Positions 1 through 12,100 of a DNA stretch of 64,000 nt are shown piece by piece. This DNA is from Toxoplasma gondii ME49 (Eukaryota > Apicomplexa > Conoidasida > Eucoccidiorida > Sarcocystidae). The stretch lies in NCBI RefSeq assembly GCF_000006565.2, contig NC_031478.1:1223874-1287873 (forward strand), in the 5' to 3' direction. The position numbers were made by a program, and so were the translations under genes. Below the pieces are notes generated by a model. It worked only from the letters and a program-made list of their open reading frames with translations, ran no database searches and had not been told where the DNA came from. Within the stretch, counting starts at the first letter, position 1, and the number at the start of each line of letters is the position of its first letter.

Positions 1-1
1 C

Positions 2-3000
2 CATCTCGAGGCGTCGCTTGCGGCTGCTCACTCCTGTTCTTCGTTACTGTCTCCCGCCGCGCCTTTGCCGGGTCTGACGTCTTCTCCCGTCGACTGTGGG
101 GCTTCGCGTCTGCCTCTCTCGACGTCTTCCGGTCCTCTTCTCTGTTCTTCTTTTCCTTCTCGTGAGAATGAAGAAGCCGCGAGCAAGCTCGCCTCTCACG
201 GAAGACGCATGCGTGAGCTCCTGCTCCAAGCCGCCGCCCTGGACGACGCCAGAGTTCACTCGCTGCTGGAGTCTGCGGCCCGGATCTACGCGAGTCCGGA
301 GCGTTCTCGGTCGCTGCGAGAGAGAAACCGACAGAGACAGAGCATGCGAAGAGGACGAACTGCTGGCAAAGAGCAAAAGAGTCGAGCAGCGCGGGAGGCT
401 GAAGTTCCGGACTGCGAAAGAAACGCAAACCGCGACGATGCTGCGTTCGCGCGGCACGTCCCTCTCTTCGCCCTGACGAAGGGGGAGGAACGCGACGCGA
501 GACAAGGTGAGCAGGAGAAGCCAAGGAGGGGAGGACGACGCGATGCGTCCATCTGGTCGTCGAAGCCTTCCCTGAGGTTCCTGCCCTTCTTCGTAGCTAA
601 AGAAAAGACAGAGACGAGCCAGGGAAGCCCAGCAGGGACGCGTCTCCCGTCTGCCTGCTTCTCGCGCTCGCCGGACCTTAGACCGTTTGCGAGAGCATCG
701 GACGTGGACCCGCGAGGAGACAGTCCAGAAGAAGGAGAAACAGAGGGAGAGGCAACCAAGAGCGAGGAAGACGAGGACGACGCACTGTCGTTTCTTCAGC
801 GTTTCGACTCGGACACTATGCAGAGGCAACTGCGGGAAAGACGAAAATGGAAGCCTCCCGCCGACGTCCGCGCTCTCCTTGAGTCGCCTCATCTCTTTGA
901 AAAGCAGAACGCACTCTCAATGAGTTCTGCACTTGCTTCTGCAGGAGCCCATTCACCTGCCACTCACTTCTCTCCTGCTTCTTCTTCTTCCTCTTCCATC
1001 TCTTCAGCGTCTTCTTCCGCGCCATTCTCCACCTCCTCTTCTTCTTCCGCTTCTTCTGAATCGCCTGCGTCCGCGACTCCCTCGTGGGCGGCGCTGGAAG
1101 CGGCTCGCGGGGCGCAGAGAGCTGCTGCGTCGACGGCGATTGTCGCGCGTCTCGTCAAATGCCAAGCCTGCGGGGGAGGCGCTTCGTCGCGGGAGGTATG
1201 GCATGCGTTCCCCGCGTCGGGCGTCTTCATTCACCCGTCCGGCCTCCTCGCCACCAACTTCCACGTCCTCGAGGCAGCCGAAGAGCGCGAAGACGAAAGA
1301 GAAGAACGAGACGGAGAAGAGGAGGGAGAAAAAGAGGGAGAAGAAGAGGGAGACGAAGAGGGAGAAGAAGAGGGAGACGAAGAGGGAGAAGGAGAGGAAA
1401 CGCGTGGACGACATGAAGGCAATACAGAGGCACTGGAAGCGCGACATGAGCACGCAAACGAGAAGAAGAGACAGGGGCGAGATGACGCAGAGAAATCCGG
1501 AGGAAACCGCGGGAGGTTGCAGAGGGCCTCACGAGCGACAGAGCACCTTGCTCGAAAGTCAACGGGAAAACGAGCAAGGACCCCAGAACTGTTTGTTGTC
1601 ATGGATCGCCGTGGCCGATGCTGGCCGATCAAAGAAGTTCTGGCAGCGGACGAGAGAACGGATTTAGCGCTTCTTCAAGTGGACTGGAATGGTCTCCTCG
1701 ATGGGTTTTCCCTGTCGCCCGACTGCCTCCCGTCCGCCGGCTCTGCCATTGCTCCCACAGGCCTCTCTGTCTCTCACCCTCCCTCTCCGCTTTCTTCCTC
1801 CCGGCAGTCGCAAGTCAGGCGTCACACCGGCCATCTCTCTGTCAGTCCTTCTCTCTTTGATGCACACACCACCAAGAACGCCGAGACAGGCGCCCTGGGC
1901 GCTTCTCCACTGCCCCAGGCGCGTTTCGACAGCACACCGGACGCTCCCGTTGAAGCTCGAGGAGCCGCGGATCCTAAGAGTCACGGCCTCAGCACAAGCG
2001 AAGCGAGGACAGGCGAGAGGGGCGACCCAGAAGAAAACGTCTGGTCAGAAGGACTTGGAGAGAGTGACGACGTCGCATGGCTTCCGATCTCCCAACTGCC
2101 TGCAGCCGAGGGGGCTGCAATTTTCATTCCGAGTCACCCGGCAGGGCGCTTCTTTTCGCTCACGCAGGGCGTCGTCTCTCGTTACTTTGTGAGACACTCG
2201 AGAGGCTCAAGGCCGCAGGAGCATGCGGTCCCGAGCGTAGGTGAGACTTCGAGAGCAGAGCGCTGCACGGTTGGGGGCGTGACCTGCAAGAAAGAGGACC
2301 TCGAAAGCTGAGCCGCGAGAAGGCGGGGGAGAGTCTCTCCGCGGAGCCGGAATCCTCTTTATGTGCATAGACACCCAGTGTGCGAGACAGTTGAGGCTGA
2401 CGAAACGAGAGAGAAAGACAGAGGACTGAGCTGGAGGGCGCGCAGAGAAGAGAAATATGCGGAAATTCAACCAGAAGCATCAAAACGACACGGAAAGGCA
2501 GAAAAAACAGCGTGAAAACGAGTTTGTGGCTGAGGTCTGGGAGAACACTCTCAACAGAGTGCGCGTTCCGTTTCCGCTGAGAAATTGGTTTTTTCAGTAC
2601 CCGCCACGAGTTTCGTTTTTTTCTAACAGGTTATATATATATATATATGTTTATATATATATATATATATGTTTATATATCCGCCTGCACTTCCTCAGTC
2701 TCGCTCTAGTCACTGTGTCGTGGTTCCGCGAGTGCGCTCGACCTCTCTGTCGTTCCGCAGGTCGTCGACAGCATTTTGCGTCTCATTTCACGTGACTGCT
2801 CTGACAGCTCAGAATCGGACCTTTGTGAGGAGAATCGACGTTTTCCATTTTTCGACTTTCCCCCTCCTGTTGTTGTCGTCTGACTCAGTCTTGGCAGTCA
2901 CTGCAGACTTCGCCAGAGGGTCGAGCGGGGCGCCTGTGGTGCACGCAGCTTCAGGCGAGCTTCTGGGCATCGCGCAGAGCACTTCTTCGTTGTACTGTTC

Positions 3001-3460
3001 GCCTGCGGAGACGGAATCTGCGGCGCGAAAAGGAGCCGGGAAGAAGCTGGAGAAGCGGCGGTCGTCGTCGCTGTTCCAGTCGCGAGCTTCGGCCTCCGAC
3101 AAGTCCGCGGAAGGCGCAAGAGAAGAACAGAGAGCTTCGCGAGCTCGAGGCGCCAGCCCGCAACCAGGCTCCGCAGACGCGGAACAGGCCGCGCGAGCTC
3201 CAGGGGCGAGTGGAAGAGGCAAGAAACAGGAGAAGCAAACGAAGAATGGACAAGTGAAGAACTCGCGGGCGCGTGAGACAGAGACACGCGAGGAAAAGGA
3301 GAGAGGAGGAGGAGGCGAAAACGACGGGGGCGACCAACGGAGGAACCCTCTCCAGGTGAAAAGTAAGCGACGTGAAGGATGCGAGAGCCGGACACTGCAA
3401 ATGGTCGTGAAGGCCTGCATCCCCAGTCTCTACCTTTTCGATTTACTCGAAGAACCGTAA
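2..3460 (+). CDS. Trypsin-like (HtrA/DegP-type) serine protease, 5' partial
   Basis: Predicted chymotrypsin-fold serine endopeptidase. The frame is open from base 2, so the true start probably lies upstream of the window. Exon 1 ends at 2240 (GTAG|GTGAGA), exon 2 starts at 2889 after a pyrimidine tract and CAG, and the phases join (1 to 2). About 936 codons are visible. All three triad positions are present: His in the GLLATNFHVLE motif (codon 1262-1264), Asp in RTDLALLQVD (codon 1661-1663) and Ser in RGSSGAPV (codon 2924-2926). A Glu/Gly/Asp-rich tract of about 40 residues (about 1280-1400) plus basic sequence sits between His and Asp, and a second long insert lies between Asp and Ser. A charged low-complexity tail follows Ser. 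I see no PDZ domain. The stop at 3458-3460 overlaps a possible donor (GTAAGA at 3457), and CAG|GTGAAA at 3355 is another, so the 3' end could differ. The fold is well supported; substrate and location are unknown. Confidence 0.8.
2631..2688. repeat. TA microsatellite in protease intron
   Basis: Two TA runs broken by TG lie in the 648-bp intron (2241-2888) of the protease gene. The short plus-strand reading frame across it (2457-2795) is only an artefact of the repeat. Confidence 0.9.
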
Positions 3461-4744
3461 GACGCTGTAAATGCGAGCGAGGCACCGAAACTGGAAAGCG
3501 GTGCACCAGACTCCACACAACAGGCGAGAGTGTGGGGGAGTCTCCTTCTGTCTCTTTCTCTTTCTGTCTTTCTCTCTGTGTGTATACCTCTACTTCGTAT
3601 ACGCAGGCCTCGGGCTCTTGCTGAATGAGTTCAGTTTCGTTGCTCTTCATTGTATGATCATACGCCTAGGCGAATGCGTGGAACGCGGGAGAAACGGGCA
3701 GGCCCGCGCTCGCAATACCACGCTGCCGTGGAGGCACCGACGCATGCGTCTTTGAACAATGCTCTTGTCGGCCGTGTGTGCCTTTTTTGAAAAACTCAAG
3801 TCCCAGCTGAGTGTTGTCAATCCAGATTTGCTTCCAGGGATTTCAGAGCGTCTCTTTCTTGAGACAACGCGATGGGCATTTCTGCCAAACGTGTAAATGC
3901 CGCCAACTGTCATGTTCCTTTTTAAAACCAGTTCTTCTGTTTCAGTGCGAAGGACTGCGCGTGCGTTTTCTGTCAGAGTCTGCGCCAAAAGTCCTTCTGT
4001 GGAATCGCATACCCAAGCCCCGGAGCTCTGGCGGTTGCTTGGAAGAACTCTGTGCATGCGGGACAGACGACGCATGGGTGCATGCGCGGTTTCTGCACAG
4101 AGCGATGCCCGCTGTTCCTCAGAAAAAGCTTAAACATGTCACAGCTGCCGGCGACGCCTGGAGTGCTTCACACTCTCTCGACGCTGTGTCTGCCCAAGCA
4201 GACTTGTTTTCGTTAGGAAGGAGGGCGCAGCTTCACCGGATACATACGCAGAAATCGGCGCTATCAACTCACCGATTTCAGCTCGGAAAAAGAGCTCCTT
4301 CCTACGCTGCACAAATGCGCTGCAGGCGCGTGTGGAGACTCGACGAAATGCTTCACTGAACTTCTCTCGAAACGCCTGGCATTGGTGCCGGTTGCATCGG
4401 CCATACATACCGCACATACCCACACATTTCTAGATATAAACAACTACAAACAATTGTACATATATAGACATATATAGACATACACATATATGGACATATA
4501 TATACATATATATAGACATATATAGACATATATGGACATATATATAGATATATATAGACATACATAGACATATATGGACATATATATAGATATATATAGA
4601 CATACATAGACATATATGGACATATATATAGATATATATAGACATACATAGACATATATGGACATATATATAGATATATATAGACATATAGATAGATAGA
4701 TATGCATTTGTATTGGGGTGCGCCGGGTGAGATTTAGGTGCTTT
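3461..4744. other. Convergent intergenic region / 3' UTRs
   Basis: This lies between the 3' ends of the protease (plus) and the debranching enzyme (minus). I see no domain-bearing ORF. The plus-strand frame at 3811-4359 (182 aa) has no recognisable motif and is most simply 3' UTR. The right part is a TA-rich minisatellite. Confidence 0.6.
4531..4698. repeat. 42-bp AT-rich minisatellite, four copies
   Basis: The marker TATGGACATATATATAGATA recurs at 4531, 4573, 4615 and 4657, exactly 42 bp apart. It is flanked by looser TATATAGACA repeats from about 4455. Since 42 is divisible by 3 the repeat stays open in all frames and gives false Tyr/Ile/Met ORFs on the minus strand. It lies just downstream of the debranching-enzyme stop codon. 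Confidence 0.92.
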
Positions 4745-6078
4745 TCACGCGTCGTCTTCCACAGCGTTCGGGGAGGCCTTCAGGCCGACTTTGCGGAGAT
4801 CGACAGGGTCGGAGACCAGGTCGCCGAGAAAGGCGAGAAGCGTGGCGACGGACCAAGCCTGTGCCTGGCAACTGTCCTTGCAGAAGCTGCACAAAAAAAA
4901 GTTGAACAGACACTCGAGCGATCTTGCTAACGTGATGCGTCTCCATGCACCTCCATGCGTGTCCACAAAAACCTATATATACACGTGTGTGTGGAAATAT
5001 ATACATGTATACATATATGTATATATGTATATATATATATATATATGTATATTTATATATACATATTAATGTGCGTGCGACCCTGCACCGGCACTCTTTC
5101 ATGGCTACCTCTGACGTGGACAAGCGTTTGACTAAGTTGATCTACGTAAATGTACATGTACTTATCTATATACGACGGCACAAGGAAGTCAGCGAAGCGT
5201 ATTTTCTCGGCGAACGCTATCAAAGTCTTTGTACGAGACACACTCTGGGAGTAGGCGCCGACGCCTCACGGACAGACTCGAGAGGACTGCCGGACGCGAG
5301 TCTTCTCAAGGACCAGCAGTCGCGGTGCAAGAACTACAGAGTTAGTCTCTCTATACCACAGTCGTGGTGCAAGAACTACAGAGTTAGTCTCTCTATACCA
5401 CAGTCGCGGTGCAAGAACTACAGAGTTAGTCTCTCTATACCACCAGTAAAACGCGCTGAGAAGAGCCATACGTTTCTTCCGCCACGCCGCCTGGTTTCAG
5501 TGCTTTTTTTAATGCTTCTCGCGTTTCGTTTTTCTGTTTTATTCTTCATCCTTCGCTGCCTTACGACCCGTTGGAGTTCGTCAACTCTGGAAGCGACTTC
5601 CAGACGTCTGTCTGCAGATGGTGTCGGTGGTTCTGCAGGAAACGCATGCAGTCTTCTTGCACCTTGAGACTTGCGCGCTTGGTCGGCCCTGCGGACTTCC
5701 CGCCGGCGCCTGGCTCCTCATCGAACTCCTCGGCGAAAATCAGCTTCGCTCGAAGAAAGTATCCTAACGGCCAGACCCACTCCGGACCCTGCATGCAAAA
5801 ACGAGAATTCGCAGACAGACCGCGAGTTCCAGTCACGCTTACACACCAACCTTCACACTCGAAAAGGCAGTCGCAAACACCAACGGCCTTCTCGGTTCTT
5901 CTTTTTTTCTCTTCCCACTCCGCCCCTCTGTTCATTCACATATTCACAGATCCATAACCATAGATCTATACATAGATATACACACGTATGTACTTTTACA
6001 TGGATGTGGAGTCAACAGATATGAAACGCGAAACGCAGGGTTGCATGAAACACCGAATACATATATATATATATATAG

Positions 6079-6133
<55 letters not shown>

Positions 6134-9100
6134 CAGGGGAGGCGAGCGTGCATGCGTGAGGAGTTCGAAAAGTGGAGAGAAAGGGTGACAAGAGACGCTT
6201 TTTTTGAAGTACCTGATGGTAATTGTATCCATGCGCCACATGGAAGTCTGTCGAGTCGTTGGCATTGTCGTAGTCCGGTCTGTAATTCCAGTCTGACGGG
6301 TCGAGGGTCTTCAGTCCCAGTTGCTTTGGTCCCCACAGCGCCTTCTCGACAGCGTCCAGATATTCGCGTGCATGCGTCTGAAAAGGAAACACAGTCGCTT
6401 CGCCTTTCTCTTAGCTCACACACAGATCTCCACATGCGGTCCCTTTGCCTTCTCTGGCTTGTGTTCAGTTGCCCTTGTCTGCTTCCCCAGCCTTCTCTTT
6501 TCTTTTTCCTTGTTCGTGGGCCTCGCGTCACTCGTTTCTCACCCTTTCCTCCCGTCTCCCGTTCCTCTTCACCCTCGCCTTTCTCTCCCCTTTGCTGCGC
6601 TTCTCGGCGTCTGTGGTCTACATACAGCGGCGTCTCGCGCTGTACCTCCACCACTACTACCAGTCCTCCTCCTGCTCCACTACTCGGTTTAACTGGGAGA
6701 ACTGGACAAACGGGATCCACTGAACGGGGACCTCCGCCCCCGTCTCTGTCTCTGTGGGAACGCACTGCCCCGCGTAAGAACACCGAGAAGGGAGACAGCT
6801 GCCCAGATGCGAGGACGCCCAGGTCGCTCTTGCCAAGAGTGACTCCGCTGAGCTCCAATTTTCGCGGCTTTTTCTCGAGCCGCAGCACACAATTCCACCG
6901 CTTCCCCCCCCCCTCACAGCGTCTTGCTCGCTTTCAACGTGGAAGGCCTGCTTGGTGCAACTCGCATGCATGCGTTTCCGACCCCAGGCAGATCCGCAGT
7001 TCCCGATCGCGTCGATTCGCGTCGGCAGTGTCAGAGAGGAGACGTCAAGACCTCGAAAGACATGGAGACGCCCTCTTGCGGTGGCCTTACGCGGTCAAAG
7101 AGCTCAGGCGCCACTGCGAGAGCGACGCATGCATTCGGCCGGAGTTGATAGTCCCTCCAGGCCTCCGAGGCCTTGTACGTGTCTTTGTAAATTCCTCGAC
7201 GATTGATGAGCTTCCCATCCAGAAAGTACTCTGCGTCTTGCTGAGGGTCTTTGGGGACGTAGAAACAGGTTTCGACGCGCGCCTCCAGCAGCGAGTTCCA
7301 CCGGACGTACGTCATCTCCTGCCCTGCATGCGACGACAACAACGAGACACAAACTTGCTGGAGATTCGGCTTGCCGTTTCTCGGGTGACACCGTTGACAA
7401 ACGCGACACTGCGAAACGCATCGAGGCTCTGTGGAGGCCTCCGGTTTGTGTCTAACGCCGAACGTCACACCTGAGGCGAAAAACTGTAGACCCTAACGAT
7501 TACATCCCTGCAGCGTCTCCGCCGTTGCTCTCTGTGAGGCAGGCGCGACAGGCGAACATCAAGGAGCAGAGTACTGAGGTGAAAACAGTTGTACTCCTTC
7601 TTCCACGACGCGCGAATCCTTGAGCCGCGAAACGCCCTCAGCGGCGTACACTGTGTGTTTCTCTGCCGCCGCAACTCGCACCGCGCGTGAGGAACGAACT
7701 CCTGGATCAAACTGTACCTGACGAGGTGGTGACAGTCTTGTAGGGAAAGACTGACTCCGGCAGGCGAGTGACGAACCGCAGGGTGGACTTTAGCAGTCCA
7801 ACAATTTCGATGGCTGCGCCGTCGCGAGGGGTCGCTGGCAACCCACGATTTCCAGCCTGCAGACAGCCAAGGAAAAACGAACGCCGCTGGAGTTGAGGCA
7901 GTCGGGGAGAAAAACGAACTGGAAGGCGCCTGGTCCTCGGCGGTTCGCCGCGAGGCTCCTCTGGTTGGTTACCTCTCCCGGAGAGGCGCAGAGGCTTGGC
8001 AAACCAGCAAAGGTAGTGGCGAGAGCCGCGGGGGAAGAACAGAAAGAGAAAGAAAACAACTCGGGGAAGCGAGAAGCGGCCGCGCGCGCGCAGCGCAGAG
8101 CAGTAAAACAGGAGGGGCGCGGAGTCGCAAGGTTTTTTTGACGCGTGGAAAATCGAAGAAACTGAGAGCGAGACGAGACGAGAACAATGCGACAGGTCAC
8201 GAGACCGAAACGTGAAGACAGGTGAGAGCGCAGAGGCGAACGGAAGGAGATAAAAGAAAAGAAGGCAGAGAAAAACGGAACAGGGATTGTTCTACAGTCA
8301 GACCAATAGGCCAGCCTCTCCATTTCGTAGTCCACCCCATTTTTTCGTCTCCGTTCTCCCGTTCTCCTTGTTGCCTCTCTCCCTCTCCCTCTCCCTCTCT
8401 CTACCTCTCTATAGCGCGCTCTACGTCGCTCTATCTCTCTCTCGCGCGTGCGATGTATACACGGATATGCGTCTGTACAAACGGATCTGCAGCTGTATGT
8501 ATATATGGAGTTGAATCGATTCCACCCGCCGTTGCTTGCGTGTCTCTGCTGCGGTGCGTCACCTTTTCACTGGACCCCATTTTATCCATCCAAGTGCCGC
8601 AGTTGAATTGGTTGCCTCCGAATATAAGGCCGCTGCAGGGATCCATGAATACGCGGACGTTGAATCCTTCGTCGCGCATCTGTTCGTCGATTTGGCGGCC
8701 TGCATTCCATTCGCGGAACTCGATTCCCTGCGAAAAGCAGACCCGGAGAAGGGATGCGAACGACAGCGTTTCGTTTGCCGGCTGCAAGTCTCCACTGTCC
8801 GCCGAAGTCTGGTCCTCCTCCACACTGTGTGTCGCATCGGGGCAACGGATTGGCGTTGGAGCGGGATCTGAACAATCCGTTTCACGAAGAGACTGGTGCG
8901 ACTTGCCCGCGCCTGTGTCGTTCCCATTCTACGCCATGCCTCAAGTCTGCTGGGTGTACCACTCTCCCTGTTCTCTCGCGATGGCAGCGCGAGACGTCAG
9001 TGAAACAGATAGTTCACCCCTACCGGTCTGACCAGCTCAGAGGCAAAGAGCGCAACCGGGTGGAAATCAGCGCATGGAGACAAAGACGCTGAGGAGGCAA

Positions 9101-12100
9101 TGCGAGCAAAAACGAGAAAACACAAATGAAGAAGGAGGCACCCGAACGCAGGGAGGGAGAAGGCAACCAACAACGGAGAAAGGCGACCCAGGCAGTGAGA
9201 GACGAACGACATATGGAGAGGTAAACGAGAGATGAAGAAGGAACAGTGTTGAGGCGGAGCGGAAAGCGAACTGAGCAAGAGACGAAACAAACAAGGAGAG
9301 CGACAACGACGAGAAAGAGAGAGGGCAAGATCCGCACAGAGGAACGCCTTACGGATAAAGCGAAGAGAGTCTTACCTTTGCATGCGAGAGGAGGATGTGG
9401 TGGAGGACATCGGCGAGATTTTTGATCGGCAAATCGGGGGCTTGCGTCGCGTTGCCTTCGTACTTCATTTCCACTGGCTCCTTCAAGATCTGCAAGCCAT
9501 CTGGGGCGCAGAGGGAATAGTCTTGAATCGCCTGGAAACAGCAACACAGAAAGCTCGCGGTGGAGAGGAAGAGAGTAGAACCGGAAGAAGAGGAACAGCA
9601 AATAGACGAAGCGACAAGACGCTCCAGATCTGTGGGAGAGAGACGGCCGGAGGTTTGACCGGTCTGCACAACTGAGACGAGTTGCAGCGAAAAGAGAATC
9701 GCGGTCTTTGCAAGCAATCCAGAACGCATACCAAGTGCGAGAGCCAAAAGAAGCTCTTCAAGTGACGGGGCGCCCACACCGGAAGCAAGGCGGGAGAGGA
9801 AAGAAGAAGGCGCAGCGAAGGAAGAGCGAAAAACGAGAAATAGGCGAAAGGAGAGAGAGAAAAGAAGACGGGGGGGTGGAGCGCGGAACGCAGAAGACAG
9901 AACTGAAGCCACAAGAAAGAGGAAGAGGAACGAAAAACGAAATGGACAGAAAAAAGGAGACGCGTTTCTGCTGTTCACCTGACAGAAGAACCATGTAGCA
10001 TCACGGGCGTTATACCGAGGGTTGTTGCCCGAGTCGAGGAGATTCGGGATGAGGCCATGTCTCATCACCCGCGCGAAGCCGAGAATTTCTGCTTTCGCTG
10101 CTTCATATCGCCTGACCAAGAAAGTGAAAGAACAAAGAGAGACAAAGGAATGTACTTGTCCGCGGCCGACAGCCACACATCCTCTCTCTCCTTCTGCCCG
10201 CTCAAACCTCCGCGTGCAGTTTCAACTTTTTCAACTGTCTCACCCTTTTTCACAGCTGCACTCCTTGCGACATCATTGTTTGTACCGGTCTTTCCGTCAT
10301 CTCCAGTCGCGCATGCATTTCCTAGTTTCGCATCTCGCCTTTGACCTCCCACCCGATTTCCTCTCTCTGGTTCTGCCTCGCGTTCCCTTTTTTTTTCTCT
10401 CTGCACTCTGCACCTCTGCCGCGCCACTGTTTTCTCCGCCTCTGCGTTGCTCGCTCTCTCTTGCGGTTGTGTTCGCGGTCTCCGCAGTCGAGAGTCTGCG
10501 TCCTCTCCCTTCCGCGTCGCCTCGCAGCGCGTACCCTGTGGTCAAGAGAATGCCGCGAAGAGCAATGAAGGTGTCTCTGCCCCAGGCGCGCATGAACCCA
10601 GAGGAGAAGAAGGGGAGCCCCGCGCTGAGGCTGGGCCGCGTCGTGCCAGAGATCAGAGGAGCAGAGGGGACAAAGGAGTAGAACTGGAGCGTTGCGACTT
10701 GCAGTTCCGCCAGCAACTTGTCTGCGACGACTCCGCAACGTTCGCCGAAGGTCTCCGCGCTGGGTTCGACTCGCTGGACTGCGACTTGGTCTCGAGCGCA
10801 GGCGTTCTTTCCGTTCACTGCATGCGCGCCGCGCGCCTCCCCACGACGCATGTCACCCTTCGCCTTCTTCATACAGAGAGGCGCGACTTCTGGAACGCCT
10901 GCGGGCAGCTGCGACTTTCGCGTAAGCGGCATCTTGTCGAGGACGAAGCTGCAGCAGGTTGCGTACGCATGGGCAAGAATGGCGTCGGCGTAGAAAGGTC
11001 TCAGCCATGCGTAGACGGGGAACTCGCACTCAACGATGTCCACTGCCTCCTTGAGCCACTGCTTGACGGGCGCGAGCGATGGGTGCGTCAGCCGGTCGAC
11101 GGAGTACCTCAGCAGCCAATAGCCTTGGCGGAGGTTCTCGAGGAGCGGATGCTGGGTCTGTTTGTCGAAGTCGAGAATTCGAATTTGGTCGAGAAGCGCA
11201 GCGGGGCCGCAGAGCCCGGCGTACACGAGCTCGCCGTAACCCCCCACGGTGTACGGTCCATGTCCCCGGTCTCGTTCCTCTTGATTGCATGAGTAGAGAA
11301 GCTCAGACATTGCGGTAAGAGACACCTCGCGCAGCAGCGGAGAAAGCCGAGAGGCATGGGCGCGCAGCGCCGAATGCGCGGCGGCTGCGCGCGAGAAGCC
11401 AGGGTGTTTGACGCGCGCATGCGCGACCGCGGAGGCATCCAGAAACGCAGAAGCCGGAGCTGTGCAGATGATCAACGCCGAGCCGCGAGGGAAGTTCTGC
11501 AGACGAAGGGTCGTCGAATTCGTCGACGCGTCGAACTTCGCGTTGGGCGCGAAGTGGGCCAAGTCCGGAAAAACTTGCGCGGAGAACGGCAGCCCGTTGA
11601 TGCGACTGGGAGCCGGTTTGAACTTTTCTCGCGCATCTCCAGGGATAAACAAAGTTGCCGCCAGAGGGACCTCCTTGATCCTCCCGCTCAAGACGATCTG
11701 AAGACAAGAGCGGCGCAAGCGACAGACGCCGGTCAGCGGCGAGACAAAGTGCAGGAACGCAGGAACGCCTACGAGAGGAACATGAGGGAGGGAGCGAGAG
11801 AAAAGCAGGGCAGAGGAATGAGAGGAGGAGAGAGAAAAAAAGACGAGCAGGAGAGAGAGGAGAGAGGGAGAGAGGGAGAGAGAGAGGGAGAGAGGGCGGG
11901 AAAGAGAGCCGAGGAGCCAGAAGAGGAATGGAAAGGAGGTAGCGAGCTGGGGTACATGAAGCTGAGTCGAGGAAGAAGAGCAGAGCACCAAATGTGTACT
12001 TGAGTGTCGCCAAGAGGAAACGCAGAGCAGAAAGCGAGTCGAGGAGACGTTCCTCTGTTCTATGTCCTTGTTGGGAATGAAACAGAGAGGGCCATATGTA

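Noticed and set aside
4353..4707. Overlapping minus-strand ORFs rich in Tyr, Ile, Met and Cys
   Set aside because: They are read through the 42-bp AT-rich minisatellite. The period is a multiple of three, so all frames stay open; there is no real protein signal.
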